From: Trabulsiella odontotermitis
Lineage (GTDB): Bacteria > Pseudomonadota > Gammaproteobacteria > Enterobacterales > Enterobacteriaceae
Length of the DNA stretch: 64,000 nt
Reading direction: 5' to 3'
Assembly: GCF_030053895.1 (NCBI RefSeq)
Contig: NZ_CP125781.1
Location: 434,001 to 498,000, forward strand
Shown: positions 8,133 to 17,367 of the stretch, in pieces
How positions within the stretch are numbered: position 1 is the first letter of the stretch
Layout: the number at the start of each line of letters is the position of its first letter
The notes under the pieces: model-generated
The model's database searches: none
Told to the model about the DNA's origin: nothing
Seen by the model: the letters and a program-made list of their open reading frames with translations, nothing else
Position numbers and translations under genes: made by a program

Positions 8133-9500
8133 TTAACGCAGCAGCAGATAGATGCTTTCGTTTCCTCGCACCACATTCAGCGCAATCACGGACGGCTTCG
8201 CTTCCAGTACTTTGCGCATTTCGGCAATCGAGCGCACGCGTTCGCGGTTAATGCTGATGATGACGTCATCTTTATGCAGACCGACCTGCGCGGCGGCGCT
8301 GCCTTTCTCGATGCTGTCGATAACAATCCCTTTGCTGCCGTCTTTTAGTTGCCCGTCGCTAAGCGATGCGCCCTGCAATGCTGGCGAAATCTGCTCCGCG
8401 CTGGCGGTTGAAGAGGTGCTCTTATCAAGCGTCACTTCGACGTCCAGCGCTTTGCCATCACGCAACAGGCCCAGCTTCACTTTGGTGCCCGGTTCGGTGG
8501 TGGCGATGCGCGAACGCAGTTCCGCGAAACTACTGAGCGGCTTGCCGTTGAGGCTGACAATCACATCGCCAGACTTAATGCCCGCTTTGGCCGAACCGGA
8601 ATTGGGCAACACTTCACTGACGAAGGCCCCACGCTGCACGTCGAGCTTAAAGGCTTTCGCAATGTCGGCGCTCATTTCGGTGCCCTTGATCCCAAGCAGA
8701 CCACGTTTGATTTCGCCAAACTGAATCAGTTGCTGAGAGAGCGTACGCGCCATATTACTGGGGATAGCGAAGCCGATGCCGACACTACCGCCAGCGGGGG
8801 CAAGGATTGCGGTGTTAATGCCGATCAGCTCGCCGTTCAGGTTGAGCAGCGCGCCGCCAGAGTTGCCGCGGTTAATGGAGGCATCGGTCTGGATAAAGTT
8901 TTCCAGCCCTTCGAGATTAAGCCCGCTGCGGCCCAGCGCAGAGACAATTCCCGACGTGGCGGTTTGCCCGAGCCCGAACGGGTTACCGACGGCGACGACA
9001 AAATCGCCGACGCGCAGCTTGTCGGAATCGGCAATGGCGATCTGGGTCAGGTTGCTGGGGTTTTGCAACTGCAACAGCGCAATGTCGCTCTGGTCGTCGC
9101 TGCCGATAAGCTTAGCCTCGAACTCGCGACCATCGTTAAGCTGGACGCTGATTTTCTGCGCCTGGCTGACGACGTGGTTGTTGGTCAGCACGTAACCTTT
9201 CGCCGCATTGATGATGACGCCGGAACCGAGGCCTTCAAACGGCTGGGCTTGTTCATCCGGCCCCTGCTCGCCAAAGAATTTTTTTAGCTCTTCAGGCACT
9301 TGCTGGCTCTGAACCGCTGTGCCTTCCACCTGGACACTGACCACGGCGGGCAGGACTTTTTCCAGCATCGGCGCGAGGCTGGGCAGCGTGCCCTGGCCTG
9401 GTACCGCAGTAGGTAGTGACGCCGCTGCGGGCTGGATCGCAGAAAGAGATAACCCGACGCTTAACGCTAACGCACTCAACAGCAAAGTAGATTTCTTCAT
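8133..9500 (-). CDS. degQ: DegQ, periplasmic serine endoprotease/chaperone
   Basis: Periplasmic HtrA-family protease that degrades unfolded proteins and can form large cage oligomers. The 455 residues equal E. coli DegQ. A Sec signal peptide of ~27 residues ends in PAAA. The triad is His109, Asp139 and Ser214 in GNSGG. Two PDZ domains follow, at roughly 260-355 and 365-455. It is the first gene of a degQ-degS pair on the minus strand. Lack of the long Q-linker seen in DegP supports DegQ over DegP. Confidence 0.97.
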   Translation of the reverse strand: MKKSTLLLSALALSVGLSLSAIQPAAASLPTAVPGQGTLPSLAPMLEKVLPAVVSVQVEGTAVQSQQVPEELKKFFGEQGPDEQAQPFEGLGSGVIINAAKGYVLTNNHVVSQAQKISVQLNDGREFEAKLIGSDDQSDIALLQLQNPSNLTQIAIADSDKLRVGDFVVAVGNPFGLGQTATSGIVSALGRSGLNLEGLENFIQTDASINRGNSGGALLNLNGELIGINTAILAPAGGSVGIGFAIPSNMARTLSQQLIQFGEIKRGLLGIKGTEMSADIAKAFKLDVQRGAFVSEVLPNSGSAKAGIKSGDVIVSLNGKPLSSFAELRSRIATTEPGTKVKLGLLRDGKALDVEVTLDKSTSSTASAEQISPALQGASLSDGQLKDGSKGIVIDSIEKGSAAAQVGLHKDDVIISINRERVRSIAEMRKVLEAKPSVIALNVVRGNESIYLLLR

Positions 9501-9624
9501 TGATGCTGGCTCTCGTAACCTGATGGGTAAGAAAAAGATCCCGAAACAGACCGATGTTATTGAATTTTCAATCGGCTAACAATGCGGATAATGATTAAAT
9601 AATAGCTGGGGCAGGGAAGAAGGG

Positions 9625-9647
9625 ACGGGCGCAACGGCAGCGCCCGT
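9625..9647 (-). terminator. Possible zapG terminator
   Basis: Perfect 8-bp stem ACGGGCGC/GCGCCCGT, 7-nt loop, 25 bp after the zapG stop. The downstream minus-strand sequence is pyrimidine-rich but has no clean T run. Confidence 0.45.
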
Positions 9648-9671
9648 AAAAAATAATAGCGATTGTGCGAT

Positions 9672-10070
9672 TCAGTCGCGTTTTGCGCCACTGCGCAGCA
9701 GACCGGACGCGCCTTCGGAATAGTCACGAGGCATCTGAACCGGTGCTTGATCGTTGCTGGCTTCAGACTCCGCCAGACGGCTGCGGAACGGGTTGGCTTC
9801 TGCCGCCATCTCCGGCAGCAGGCTGCTGGAGCTTTTCGCCATGTGCTGATACAGCTGACGGTAGTCGTGCGCCATGTTATCAAGCAGCTCTGCGCTACGG
9901 GCAAAGTGGCTGACTAACTCTTCACGATACTCATCGAGCTCTGCTTTATTCTTTTCCAGTTCGTACTGCAGGGCCTGCTGCTGGCGTAACTTGCGGTTAC
10001 CAAAACGCATGGCGACAGCACCGATAATAATGCCGACAACTAAGCCAATTAGCGCATATTCCCAGGTCAT
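9672..10070 (-). CDS. zapG: ZapG (YhcB), cell-division/envelope coordination membrane protein
   Basis: A 132-residue inner-membrane protein (DUF1043), same length as E. coli YhcB/ZapG, which has been tied to the divisome and to coordination of envelope growth. One N-terminal transmembrane helix (about 6-24) is followed by a long coiled coil (about 27-80, rich in Q, E, L) and a flexible C-terminal tail with a conserved DYSEGASGLL stretch. I chose ATG 10070 giving MTWEYALI; the upstream open frame to 10130 is not conserved. It is divergent from zapE. Confidence 0.95.
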   Translation of the reverse strand: MTWEYALIGLVVGIIIGAVAMRFGNRKLRQQQALQYELEKNKAELDEYREELVSHFARSAELLDNMAHDYRQLYQHMAKSSSSLLPEMAAEANPFRSRLAESEASNDQAPVQMPRDYSEGASGLLRSGAKRD

Positions 10071-10266
10071 GAACTTCTCCCGTTGTTTTGTGGTTCCGTA
10101 GGGTGTTGGCCGTGAGGCGACTCCTTGCACGCGCCCGATAGTGCCACTATAACCGCTATTCGCCAGGAAGTGGAATCCTGGCGTATCATCGCGTAGTGTA
10201 GAACCGCCTCTTTATACGTCAATCGTGAACTGCGGCATCGCGCTTTTCAAGGAATAACAATAACTC

Positions 10267-11394
10267 ATGCAAAGCATTACCCCAACATCGCGTTACCTTC
10301 AGGCTCTCAGTAAGGGCAGTCATCAACCGGATGAAGTGCAGCGAGAGGCTGTGAATCGTCTGGAAAATATCTGGCAGGAACTGATGCAGCGACCTGCCGC
10401 GTCGCCATCTGGCGGTGGACTGATGGCCAGATTCGGCAAACTGTTGGGTAAACGCGAGACGGCGGAAATCACGCCGGTGCGTGGGCTGTATATGTGGGGC
10501 GGTGTCGGACGTGGGAAAACCTGGCTGATGGATCTCTTCTACCAGAGTCTGCCCGGCACGCGAAAGCAACGTCTGCACTTTCATCGTTTCATGTTGCGTG
10601 TGCATGAAGAGCTGACGCAACTGCAGGGTCACAGCGATCCGCTGGAAATCATTGCCGACCGCTTTAAAGCTGAAACCGACGTGCTCTGTTTTGATGAGTT
10701 TTTTGTTTCTGATATCACCGACGCCATGTTGTTGGGTGGGTTGATGAAAGCGCTGTTCGAACGCGGCATTACGCTGGTCGCCACCTCGAATATCCCGCCG
10801 GACGACCTGTACCGCAACGGCCTGCAACGCGCGCGTTTTCTGCCTGCTATTGACGCTATTAAAACACATTGCGATGTCATGAACGTCGATGCTGGCGTGG
10901 ATTATCGCCTGCGCACGTTGACGCAGGCGCACCTGTGGCTCTCCCCGCTCAACGACGAGACCACACAAGAGATGGATAAACTCTGGCTGGCGCTGGCGGG
11001 TTCCCGGCGTGAACATGCGCCGGAGCTGGAGATTAACCACCGTCCGTTGCAAACCCTCGGTGTCGAGAACCAGACGCTGGCGGTCTCCTTTACCACGCTG
11101 TGCGTTGACGCGCGCAGCCAGCATGACTACATCGCGCTGTCGCGCCTCTTCCATACCGTGCTGTTGCTGGATGTCCCGGTGATGACGCCGTTGATGGAGA
11201 GCGAAGCGCGTCGCTTTATCGCGCTGGTTGATGAGTTCTACGAACGGCACGTGAAGCTGGTGGTCAGCGCCGCAGTGCCTTTATATGAGATTTACCAGGG
11301 CGAGCGGCTGAAATTTGAGTTCCAGCGTTGCCTGTCGCGTTTGCAGGAAATGCAGAGCGAAGAATATCTGAAGCGCGAGCATCTGGCAGGCTAA
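10267..11394 (+). CDS. zapE: ZapE, division-associated ATPase
   Basis: Cytosolic AFG1-like AAA+ ATPase that associates with the FtsZ ring late in division under some growth conditions. The 375 residues equal E. coli ZapE (YhcM). Walker A appears as GGVGRGKTW (about 78-86) and Walker B as VLCFDEFFV (about 140-148); sensor-1 TSNIPP is at ~178-183. It faces away from zapG across a 196-bp gap and precedes the rplM promoter by ~50 bp. Confidence 0.96.
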   Translation: MQSITPTSRYLQALSKGSHQPDEVQREAVNRLENIWQELMQRPAASPSGGGLMARFGKLLGKRETAEITPVRGLYMWGGVGRGKTWLMDLFYQSLPGTRKQRLHFHRFMLRVHEELTQLQGHSDPLEIIADRFKAETDVLCFDEFFVSDITDAMLLGGLMKALFERGITLVATSNIPPDDLYRNGLQRARFLPAIDAIKTHCDVMNVDAGVDYRLRTLTQAHLWLSPLNDETTQEMDKLWLALAGSRREHAPELEINHRPLQTLGVENQTLAVSFTTLCVDARSQHDYIALSRLFHTVLLLDVPVMTPLMESEARRFIALVDEFYERHVKLVVSAAVPLYEIYQGERLKFEFQRCLSRLQEMQSEEYLKREHLAG

Positions 11395-11444
11395 AAACCC
11401 CGCGCGAATCACAAAAAGGGGTCGATCTTTGACCCCGACTTCTC

Positions 11445-11450
11445 TATAAT
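11445..11450 (+). promoter_or_regulatory. -10 box of the rplM-rpsI promoter
   Basis: Perfect TATAAT, followed by a GC-rich discriminator as is common for growth-rate-controlled ribosomal genes. The hexamer 17 bp upstream (TCGATC, 11422-11427) is a poor -35; a TTGACC at 11429-11434 is too close. The transcript would have a ~155-nt leader before rplM, consistent with L13 leader control known in E. coli. Confidence 0.6.
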
Positions 11451-11614
11451 CCTGCGACCCCACGTTACAACAAGTGTTTTTTTCCCGAAACCTTGTGTGC
11501 CGGCTAAACATATCCGAGGGGGTAGGTTTACTGGACAATGTCGTGTGAACCTCACATATTTTTAGACGTTTGTGTGTTCACCAACGTGAAACTAATTATT
11601 TGGGTAAGCTTTTA

Positions 11615-12043
11615 ATGAAAACTTTTACAGCTAAACCAGAAACCGTAAAACGCGACTGGTATGTTGTTGACGCGACCGGTAAAACTCTGGGCCGTCTGGC
11701 TACCGAACTGGCTCGTCGCCTGCGCGGTAAGCACAAAGCGGAATACACTCCGCACGTTGATACTGGTGATTACATCATCGTTCTGAACGCAGAAAAAGTT
11801 GCTGTTACCGGCAACAAGCGCGAAGACAAAATGTACTACCATCACACCGGCCACATCGGTGGTATCAAAGAAGCGACCTTTGAAGAGATGATTGCCCGCC
11901 GTCCTGAGCGTGTGATTGAAATCGCGGTTAAAGGCATGCTGCCAAAAGGCCCGCTGGGTCGTGCTATGTACCGTAAACTGAAAGTTTACGCAGGCAACGA
12001 GCACAACCACGCGGCACAGCAACCGCAAGTTCTTGACATCTAA
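11615..12043 (+). CDS. rplM: 50S ribosomal protein L13
   Basis: Large-subunit assembly protein, 142 residues as in E. coli. The start MKTFTAKPETVKRDW and the motif DATGKTLGRLAT are typical L13. ATG 11615 is chosen over upstream in-frame codons, which lie in the leader. It is followed 15 nt later by rpsI in the classical L13-S9 operon. Known in E. coli to bind its own leader and repress the operon; the long leader here would allow this. Confidence 0.99.
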   Translation: MKTFTAKPETVKRDWYVVDATGKTLGRLATELARRLRGKHKAEYTPHVDTGDYIIVLNAEKVAVTGNKREDKMYYHHTGHIGGIKEATFEEMIARRPERVIEIAVKGMLPKGPLGRAMYRKLKVYAGNEHNHAAQQPQVLDI

Positions 12044-12055
12044 TCGGGATTATAG

Positions 12056-12451
<396 letters not shown>

Positions 12452-12766
12452 TTTTGTCCTGCATCTGCAGGAGAAGAATTGGCGAAAAAACCCGCTCCGG
12501 CGGGTTTTTTTTATGGATAAAATCCGTGATATCCACAACCAGACTCTGAATCTACTCTCTTTTTCAGCATTTCCAGAATCGCCTCACCCCAAAGCCAACA
12601 AAATCTGGTAAACTATCATCCAATTTTCTGCCCAAATGCCGGGGATTGTTCATTTTTTGTTTTCACGTTGAACAAAGGGTGTCCTGTGTGCAGATGGGGC
12701 CTTATATCTGGCTGGCCACAGAGTGGCTGGCAGCAGTAAAAATTCTGAATATACCTGGAGGTTTTC
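12452..12766. other. Intergenic region rpsI-sspA
   Basis: A 315-bp gap with the rpsI terminator at its left and the sspA promoter and leader to the right. A short hairpin GCCAC-AGA-GTGGC lies in the sspA leader around 12714-12726. I could not place the sspA promoter with confidence. Confidence 0.55.
12485..12512 (+). terminator. Terminator of rplM-rpsI
   Basis: CCCGC/GCGGG core extended by A and T runs, ending in eight T. Strong rho-independent terminator. Confidence 0.9.
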
Positions 12767-13405
12767 ATGGCTGTCGCTGCCAACAAACGTTCGGTAATGA
12801 CGCTGTTTTCTGGTCCTACTGACATCTATAGCCATCAGGTCCGCATTGTGCTGGCCGAAAAAGGTGTCAGTTTTGAGATAGAACACGTGGAGAAGGATAA
12901 CCCGCCTCAGGATCTGATTGACCTCAACCCGAATCAGAGCGTCCCGACGCTGGTGGATCGTGAGCTCACTCTGTGGGAATCCCGCATCATTATGGAATAT
13001 CTGGATGAGCGTTTCCCGCATCCGCCCCTGATGCCGGTCTATCCGGTGGCGCGTGGTGAAAGCCGCCTGTATATGCATCGTATCGAAAAAGACTGGTATT
13101 CGTTGATGAACATCATCACCACCGGTTCTGCCTCTCAGGCTGATGCTGCCCGTAAACAACTGCGCGAAGAATTACAGGCGATTGCGCCGGTATTTACCCA
13201 GAAACCGTATTTCCTGAGCGATGAGTTCAGTCTGGTCGATTGCTACCTGGCACCGCTGCTGTGGCGTTTACCGGTACTCGGCATTGAACTGGTCGGCGCC
13301 GGTTCGAAAGAGCTAAAAGGGTACATGACGCGCGTCTTTGAGCGTGATTCCTTCCTCGCTTCTTTAACTGAAGCCGAGCGTGAAATGCGCCTCGGTCGAG
13401 GCTAA
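12767..13405 (+). CDS. sspA: SspA, stringent starvation protein A
   Basis: RNA-polymerase-associated protein with a glutathione-S-transferase fold, produced on starvation and needed for acid tolerance through lower H-NS levels; it has no GST activity. The 212 residues equal the E. coli length. The thioredoxin-like half (about 10-85, with NPNQSVPTLVD) is followed by the all-alpha half. RBS TGGAGG sits before ATG 12767. It is co-transcribed with sspB, 3 nt downstream. Confidence 0.98.
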   Translation: MAVAANKRSVMTLFSGPTDIYSHQVRIVLAEKGVSFEIEHVEKDNPPQDLIDLNPNQSVPTLVDRELTLWESRIIMEYLDERFPHPPLMPVYPVARGESRLYMHRIEKDWYSLMNIITTGSASQADAARKQLREELQAIAPVFTQKPYFLSDEFSLVDCYLAPLLWRLPVLGIELVGAGSKELKGYMTRVFERDSFLASLTEAEREMRLGRG

Positions 13406-13408
13406 CGC

Positions 13409-13906
13409 ATGGATGTATCTCAACTGTCTCCGCGCCGCCCCTATCTGTTAAGGGCCTTCTACGAGTGGTTGCTGGATAATCAGTTAACGCCGCACCTGGT
13501 GGTGGATGTCACGCTGCCAGGCGTTCGCGTGCCGATGGAATATGCCCGCGACGGGCAAATCGTGCTGAACATCGCCCCGCGTGCCGTGGGGAACCTGGAG
13601 CTTGCCAACGACGAAGTGAGCTTTAATGCGCGCTTCGGCGGCGTGCCGCGTCAGGTTTCCGTTCCGCTTGCTGCGGTACTGGCGATTTACGCGCGTGAAA
13701 ACGGCGCAGGTACCATGTTTGAGCCGGAAGCGGCTTATGATGAAGAAGGTGTCAGCCTGATTGATGACGAAGCCTCTGTTACGGGTGAAACCGAAACGAT
13801 GATGTCAGTGATCGACGGCGACAAACCCGATCATGAGGATGATGACGATCCTGATGATACCCCGCCTCCTCGTGGCGGCCGACCGGCGCTGCGCGTGGTG
13901 AAGTAA
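13409..13906 (+). CDS. sspB: SspB, ClpXP specificity-enhancing adaptor
   Basis: Adaptor that binds ssrA-tagged proteins and hands them to ClpXP. The 165 residues equal E. coli SspB. The folded tag-binding domain covers ~1-110; a long acidic, disordered linker follows, and the last residues RGGRPALRVVK are the ClpX-binding motif. It begins 3 nt after sspA stops, so the two are translationally linked. Confidence 0.98.
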   Translation: MDVSQLSPRRPYLLRAFYEWLLDNQLTPHLVVDVTLPGVRVPMEYARDGQIVLNIAPRAVGNLELANDEVSFNARFGGVPRQVSVPLAAVLAIYARENGAGTMFEPEAAYDEEGVSLIDDEASVTGETETMMSVIDGDKPDHEDDDDPDDTPPPRGGRPALRVVK

Positions 13907-13912
13907 TTTTTT

Positions 13913-13938
13913 AACAGGCCCTCATGGGCCTGTTTTGT
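13913..13938 (+). terminator. Terminator of sspAB
   Basis: Nine-bp stem AACAGGCCC/GGGCCTGTT with loop TCAT, followed by TTGTT. Confidence 0.85.
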
Positions 13939-14008
13939 TATCCGCAGTCCGTTTCGCCAGCCGGAAATTCCTGTGATAAGATGAAGAAAGCTGTCACATT
14001 TCAACGCT

Positions 14009-14812
14009 ATGGCCTTTATGAACGCATTTGATCCGCAAGAAGAAAACGCTTCAGACACCATTGGTCGCAGTTTGCGTCGCCGTCCGCTGGCACGTAAAAA
14101 GCTCTCCGAAATGGTGGAAGAAGAGCTGGAGCAGATGATTCGCCGCCGTGAGTTCGCGGAGGGGGAACAACTGCCCTCCGAGCGTGAGTTGATGGCGTTT
14201 TTCAATGTCGGTCGCCCGTCGGTCAGGGAGGCGCTGGCAGCGCTGAAACGCAAAGGACTGGTGCAAATCAGCAATGGCGAACGCGCCCGCGTGTCGCGCC
14301 CTTCGGCGGATACCATCATCAGCGAACTGTCCGGTATGGCGAAGGATTTCCTCTCCCATCCAGGCGGCATCGCCCATTTTGAACAGCTACGTCTCTTTTT
14401 CGAATCCAGTCTCGTGCGATATGCGGCGGAACACGCCACACCCGCGCAAATCGATCAACTGGTGAAAGCGCTGGAGCTCAACAACCAGTCGCTGGATGAT
14501 AACGTGTTGTTTATCCGTTCTGATGTCGATTTCCACCGTGTGCTGGCGGAGATCCCCGGCAACCCGATCTTCATGGCTATCCACGTCGCGCTGCTCGACT
14601 GGCTGATCGCCGCACGGCCAAAAGTGCCGGATCAGGAACTCCACGAACATAACTACGTCAGTTATCAACAACATGTGGCGATCGTCGACGCGATCCGCCG
14701 CCGCGATCCTGACGAAGCGGACCGCGCGCTGCAAACCCATCTCAACAGCGTTTCCGCCACCTGGCACGCGTTTGGCCAGGAAAAGAAAACCCGCAAATCC
14801 TCCCGATCTTAA
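14009..14812 (+). CDS. nanR: NanR, sialic-acid-responsive repressor
   Basis: GntR-type (FCD/FadR subfamily) repressor that releases DNA when N-acetylneuraminate binds. The 267 residues compare with 263 in E. coli. A winged helix-turn-helix at about 35-95 includes LPSERELMAFF and GRPSVREAL; the FCD ligand domain follows, with the metal-binding histidines in VDFHRV and near HEHNYV. The start is ATG 14009; an alternative ATG lies at 14018. The ribosome-binding site is weak. Its three-repeat operator lies 125 bp downstream, before nanA. Confidence 0.96.
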   Translation: MAFMNAFDPQEENASDTIGRSLRRRPLARKKLSEMVEEELEQMIRRREFAEGEQLPSERELMAFFNVGRPSVREALAALKRKGLVQISNGERARVSRPSADTIISELSGMAKDFLSHPGGIAHFEQLRLFFESSLVRYAAEHATPAQIDQLVKALELNNQSLDDNVLFIRSDVDFHRVLAEIPGNPIFMAIHVALLDWLIAARPKVPDQELHEHNYVSYQQHVAIVDAIRRRDPDEADRALQTHLNSVSATWHAFGQEKKTRKSSRS

Positions 14813-14824
14813 CGATCGTCGTTT

Positions 14825-14840
14825 AGTGAAGCTGATCGCA
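14825..14840 (+). promoter_or_regulatory. Putative CRP site upstream of nanA
   Basis: AGTGA-N6-TCGCA matches the CRP half-site rule TGTGA-N6-TCACA at 4 of 5 positions in each arm. Its centre lies about 60 bp before the inferred start of transcription, the usual place for CRP activation. Inference, not proof. Confidence 0.5.
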
Positions 14841-14856
14841 GATTAAACATCTGTCA

Positions 14857-14886
14857 TTAACTGCTGCTTATTTGATCTGGTATAAC
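14857..14886 (+). promoter_or_regulatory. Candidate nanA promoter
   Basis: -35 TTAACT (14857-14862), 18-bp spacer, -10 TATAAC (14881-14886), which would start transcription near 14893. The NanR repeats overlap the -10 box and the start. Confidence 0.5.
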
Positions 14887-14901
14887 AGGTATAAAGGTAT
14901 A
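14879..14901 (+). promoter_or_regulatory. NanR operator: three GGTATA repeats
   Basis: GGTATA occurs at 14879-14884, 14888-14893 and 14896-14901, spaced by 3 then 2 nt, the arrangement known for E. coli NanR. It lies 37 bp before nanA. Confidence 0.93.
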
Positions 14902-14937
14902 TCGAAATTTAAGCTAAAACATCACTGAGAGGTATTT

Positions 14938-15846
14938 ATGAGCGTGAATTTACGTGGGGTTATGCCCGCTTTACTGACCCCTTTCAATAAAGAACAGGGG
15001 CTGGATAAAGAGAGCCTGCGGCGGCTGGTTCGCTTCAACATGAGCCAGGGAATCGATGGGTTATACGTCGGTGGCTCAACCGGCGAAGCGTTTGTTCAGA
15101 GCGTAGCTGAGCGTCAGGAAGTGCTTGAAATCGTAGCAGAAGAAGCAAAAGGCAAGGTGAGGCTGATTGCGCACGTTGGTTGTGTCAGCACTGCGGAAAC
15201 GCAGCAGCTCGCAGTGGCAGCGAGTCGCTACGGCTTTGATGCGGTCTCTGCGGTAACGCCGTTCTATTATCCGTTTAGTTTCGAAGAGCATTGCGATCAC
15301 TACCGGGCAGTCATTGATGCCGCGGATGGGCTGCCGATGGTGGTGTACAACATTCCGGCGCTGAGCGGCGTGAAGCTCAGTCTGGATCAGATCAACACCC
15401 TGGTGACGCTACCCGGCGTCGGCGCACTGAAGCAGACGTCGGGGGATCTCTTCCAGATGGAGCAGATCCGCCGCGCGCACCCGGATCTGGTGCTCTACAA
15501 CGGCTATGATGAAATCTTTGCCTCCGGCCTGCTTGCCGGTGCTGATGGTGGGATCGGCAGCACCTACAACATCATGGGCTGGCGCTACCTTTCTATCGTG
15601 AAGGCGTTACAAGCGGGAGATATCAAAACAGCGCAACAACTGCAAAGCGAATGCAATAAGGTCATCGATCTGCTGATCAAAACCGGCGTTTTCCGCGGTC
15701 TGAAAACCGTGCTCCATTACATGGATGTGGTTTCTGTTCCGTTGTGTCGTAAGCCGTTTGCCCCGGTGGAAGAAAAGTACCTGCCGGAACTGAAGGCGTT
15801 GGCGAGCCAGCTTCAGGCTGAGAAGCGCCAGTATATCGCCGGATAA
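14938..15846 (+). CDS. nanA: N-acetylneuraminate lyase
   Basis: Class I aldolase that splits sialic acid into N-acetylmannosamine and pyruvate. Schiff-base Lys165 (ALKQTSGD) and Tyr137 (VVYNIPAL) are in place, as is the GGSTGE carboxylate-binding motif at ~46-50. The 302 residues exceed the E. coli enzyme by about five, at the C-terminus. First gene of the nan operon, directly after the NanR operator; ATG 14938 has a GAGAGG site 7 nt upstream. nanT follows after 33 nt. Confidence 0.98.
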   Translation: MSVNLRGVMPALLTPFNKEQGLDKESLRRLVRFNMSQGIDGLYVGGSTGEAFVQSVAERQEVLEIVAEEAKGKVRLIAHVGCVSTAETQQLAVAASRYGFDAVSAVTPFYYPFSFEEHCDHYRAVIDAADGLPMVVYNIPALSGVKLSLDQINTLVTLPGVGALKQTSGDLFQMEQIRRAHPDLVLYNGYDEIFASGLLAGADGGIGSTYNIMGWRYLSIVKALQAGDIKTAQQLQSECNKVIDLLIKTGVFRGLKTVLHYMDVVSVPLCRKPFAPVEEKYLPELKALASQLQAEKRQYIAG

Positions 15847-15879
15847 AAACAACGAAACGACGAGCGTCGGGAGAGTGAT

Positions 15880-17367
15880 ATGAGTATGTCAACCCAAAGC
15901 ATCCCGTGGTACCGCCATCTCAACAAAGAACAATGGCGTGCATTTTCTGCCGCCTGGTTGGGGTATTTATTAGATGGTTTCGATTTTGTTCTGATTGCCC
16001 TGGTGCTCACTGAAATTCAGGGTGAGTTCGGTCTGACGACGGTGCAGGCGGCAAGTCTCATCTCCGCAGCCTTTATTTCCCGCTGGTTTGGCGGTCTGAT
16101 GTTAGGCGCCATGGGCGATCGCTACGGTCGCCGTCTGGCGATGGTCAGCAGTATCGTGCTGTTTTCCTTCGGGACGCTGGCCTGCGGTCTGGCGCCCGGT
16201 TTTACCACTATGTTCATCGCCCGTCTGGTGATCGGCATGGGGATGGCGGGCGAGTACGGCTCCAGCGCCACCTACGTCATTGAAAGCTGGCCAAAGCAGT
16301 TGCGTAATAAAGCCAGCGGCTTTTTGATTTCTGGCTTCTCGGTCGGCGCTGTGGTGGCGGCACAGGTCTACAGCCTGGTGGTGCCGGTCTGGGGCTGGCG
16401 GGCGCTGTTTTTCATCGGCATTCTGCCGATTGCCTTTGCGCTGTGGCTGCGGAAAAACATTCCTGAAGCGGAAGACTGGAAAGAGAAACACGAAGGTAAA
16501 GCGCCGGTGCGCACGATGGTCGATATCCTCTACCGTGGCAACCACCGGCTTATCAATATCATCATGACCGTGGTGGCTGCTGCATCGCTCTGGTATTGCT
16601 TCGCGGGTGATATGCGTACCGCGGCGATGGTCGCGATCCTCGGGCTGGTTTGCGCCGCGATCTTCATCAGTTTCATGGTACAGAGCAGCGGTAAGCGCTG
16701 GCCGACAGGAGTAATGCTGATGGTCGTGGTGCTGTTTGCATTCCTCTACTCGTGGCCGATTCAGGCGCTGCTGCCGACCTACCTGAAAACCGAACTGGCG
16801 TACGATCCCTCTACCGTCGCCCGCGTGCTGTTCTTTAGCGGCTTTGGCGCGGCGGTTGGTTGCTGCGTCGGTGGTTTCCTCGGCGACTGGCTCGGCACCC
16901 GCAAAGCCTACGTCTACAGCCTGCTGGCCTCGCAGGTGCTGATTATCCCGGTGTTTGCCATTGGCGGAACCAGTGTCTGGGTGCTGGGCTTTTTACTTTT
17001 CTTCCAGCAGATGCTGGGGCAGGGGATCTCCGGGATCCTGCCGAAGCTGATCGGCGGCTATTTCGATACCGATCAACGCGCTGCCGGCCTCGGCTTTACC
17101 TATAACGTTGGCGCGCTGGGTGGCGCACTGGCACCGGTGATCGGAGCGCTGATCGCACAGAAACTGGATCTGGGCACCGCACTGGGATCGCTCTCCTTCG
17201 GCCTGACCTTCGTGGTGATCCTGCTGATTGGTCTGGATATGCCATCGCGGGTTCAGCGCTGGATCCGCCCGGAAGCGCTGCGTACGCATGATGCCATTGA
17301 TGGCAAACCCTTCAGCGGCGCCGTGCCTTTGGGGGGCCATAAAAGCGACGTAAGGATGCGCTCATGA
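15880..17367 (+). CDS. nanT: NanT, sialic acid:H+ symporter
   Basis: Inner-membrane MFS carrier that imports N-acetylneuraminate with protons. The 495 residues (E. coli 496) carry 14 predicted membrane segments, two more than usual in MFS, a mark of NanT. The motif GAMGDRYGRR after TM2 is the MFS loop 2-3 signature. Start ATG 15880 has GGGAG upstream; a second ATG is at 15886. Its stop overlaps the nanK start (ATGA), leaving no room for nanE. Confidence 0.97.
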   Translation: MSMSTQSIPWYRHLNKEQWRAFSAAWLGYLLDGFDFVLIALVLTEIQGEFGLTTVQAASLISAAFISRWFGGLMLGAMGDRYGRRLAMVSSIVLFSFGTLACGLAPGFTTMFIARLVIGMGMAGEYGSSATYVIESWPKQLRNKASGFLISGFSVGAVVAAQVYSLVVPVWGWRALFFIGILPIAFALWLRKNIPEAEDWKEKHEGKAPVRTMVDILYRGNHRLINIIMTVVAAASLWYCFAGDMRTAAMVAILGLVCAAIFISFMVQSSGKRWPTGVMLMVVVLFAFLYSWPIQALLPTYLKTELAYDPSTVARVLFFSGFGAAVGCCVGGFLGDWLGTRKAYVYSLLASQVLIIPVFAIGGTSVWVLGFLLFFQQMLGQGISGILPKLIGGYFDTDQRAAGLGFTYNVGALGGALAPVIGALIAQKLDLGTALGSLSFGLTFVVILLIGLDMPSRVQRWIRPEALRTHDAIDGKPFSGAVPLGGHKSDVRMRS

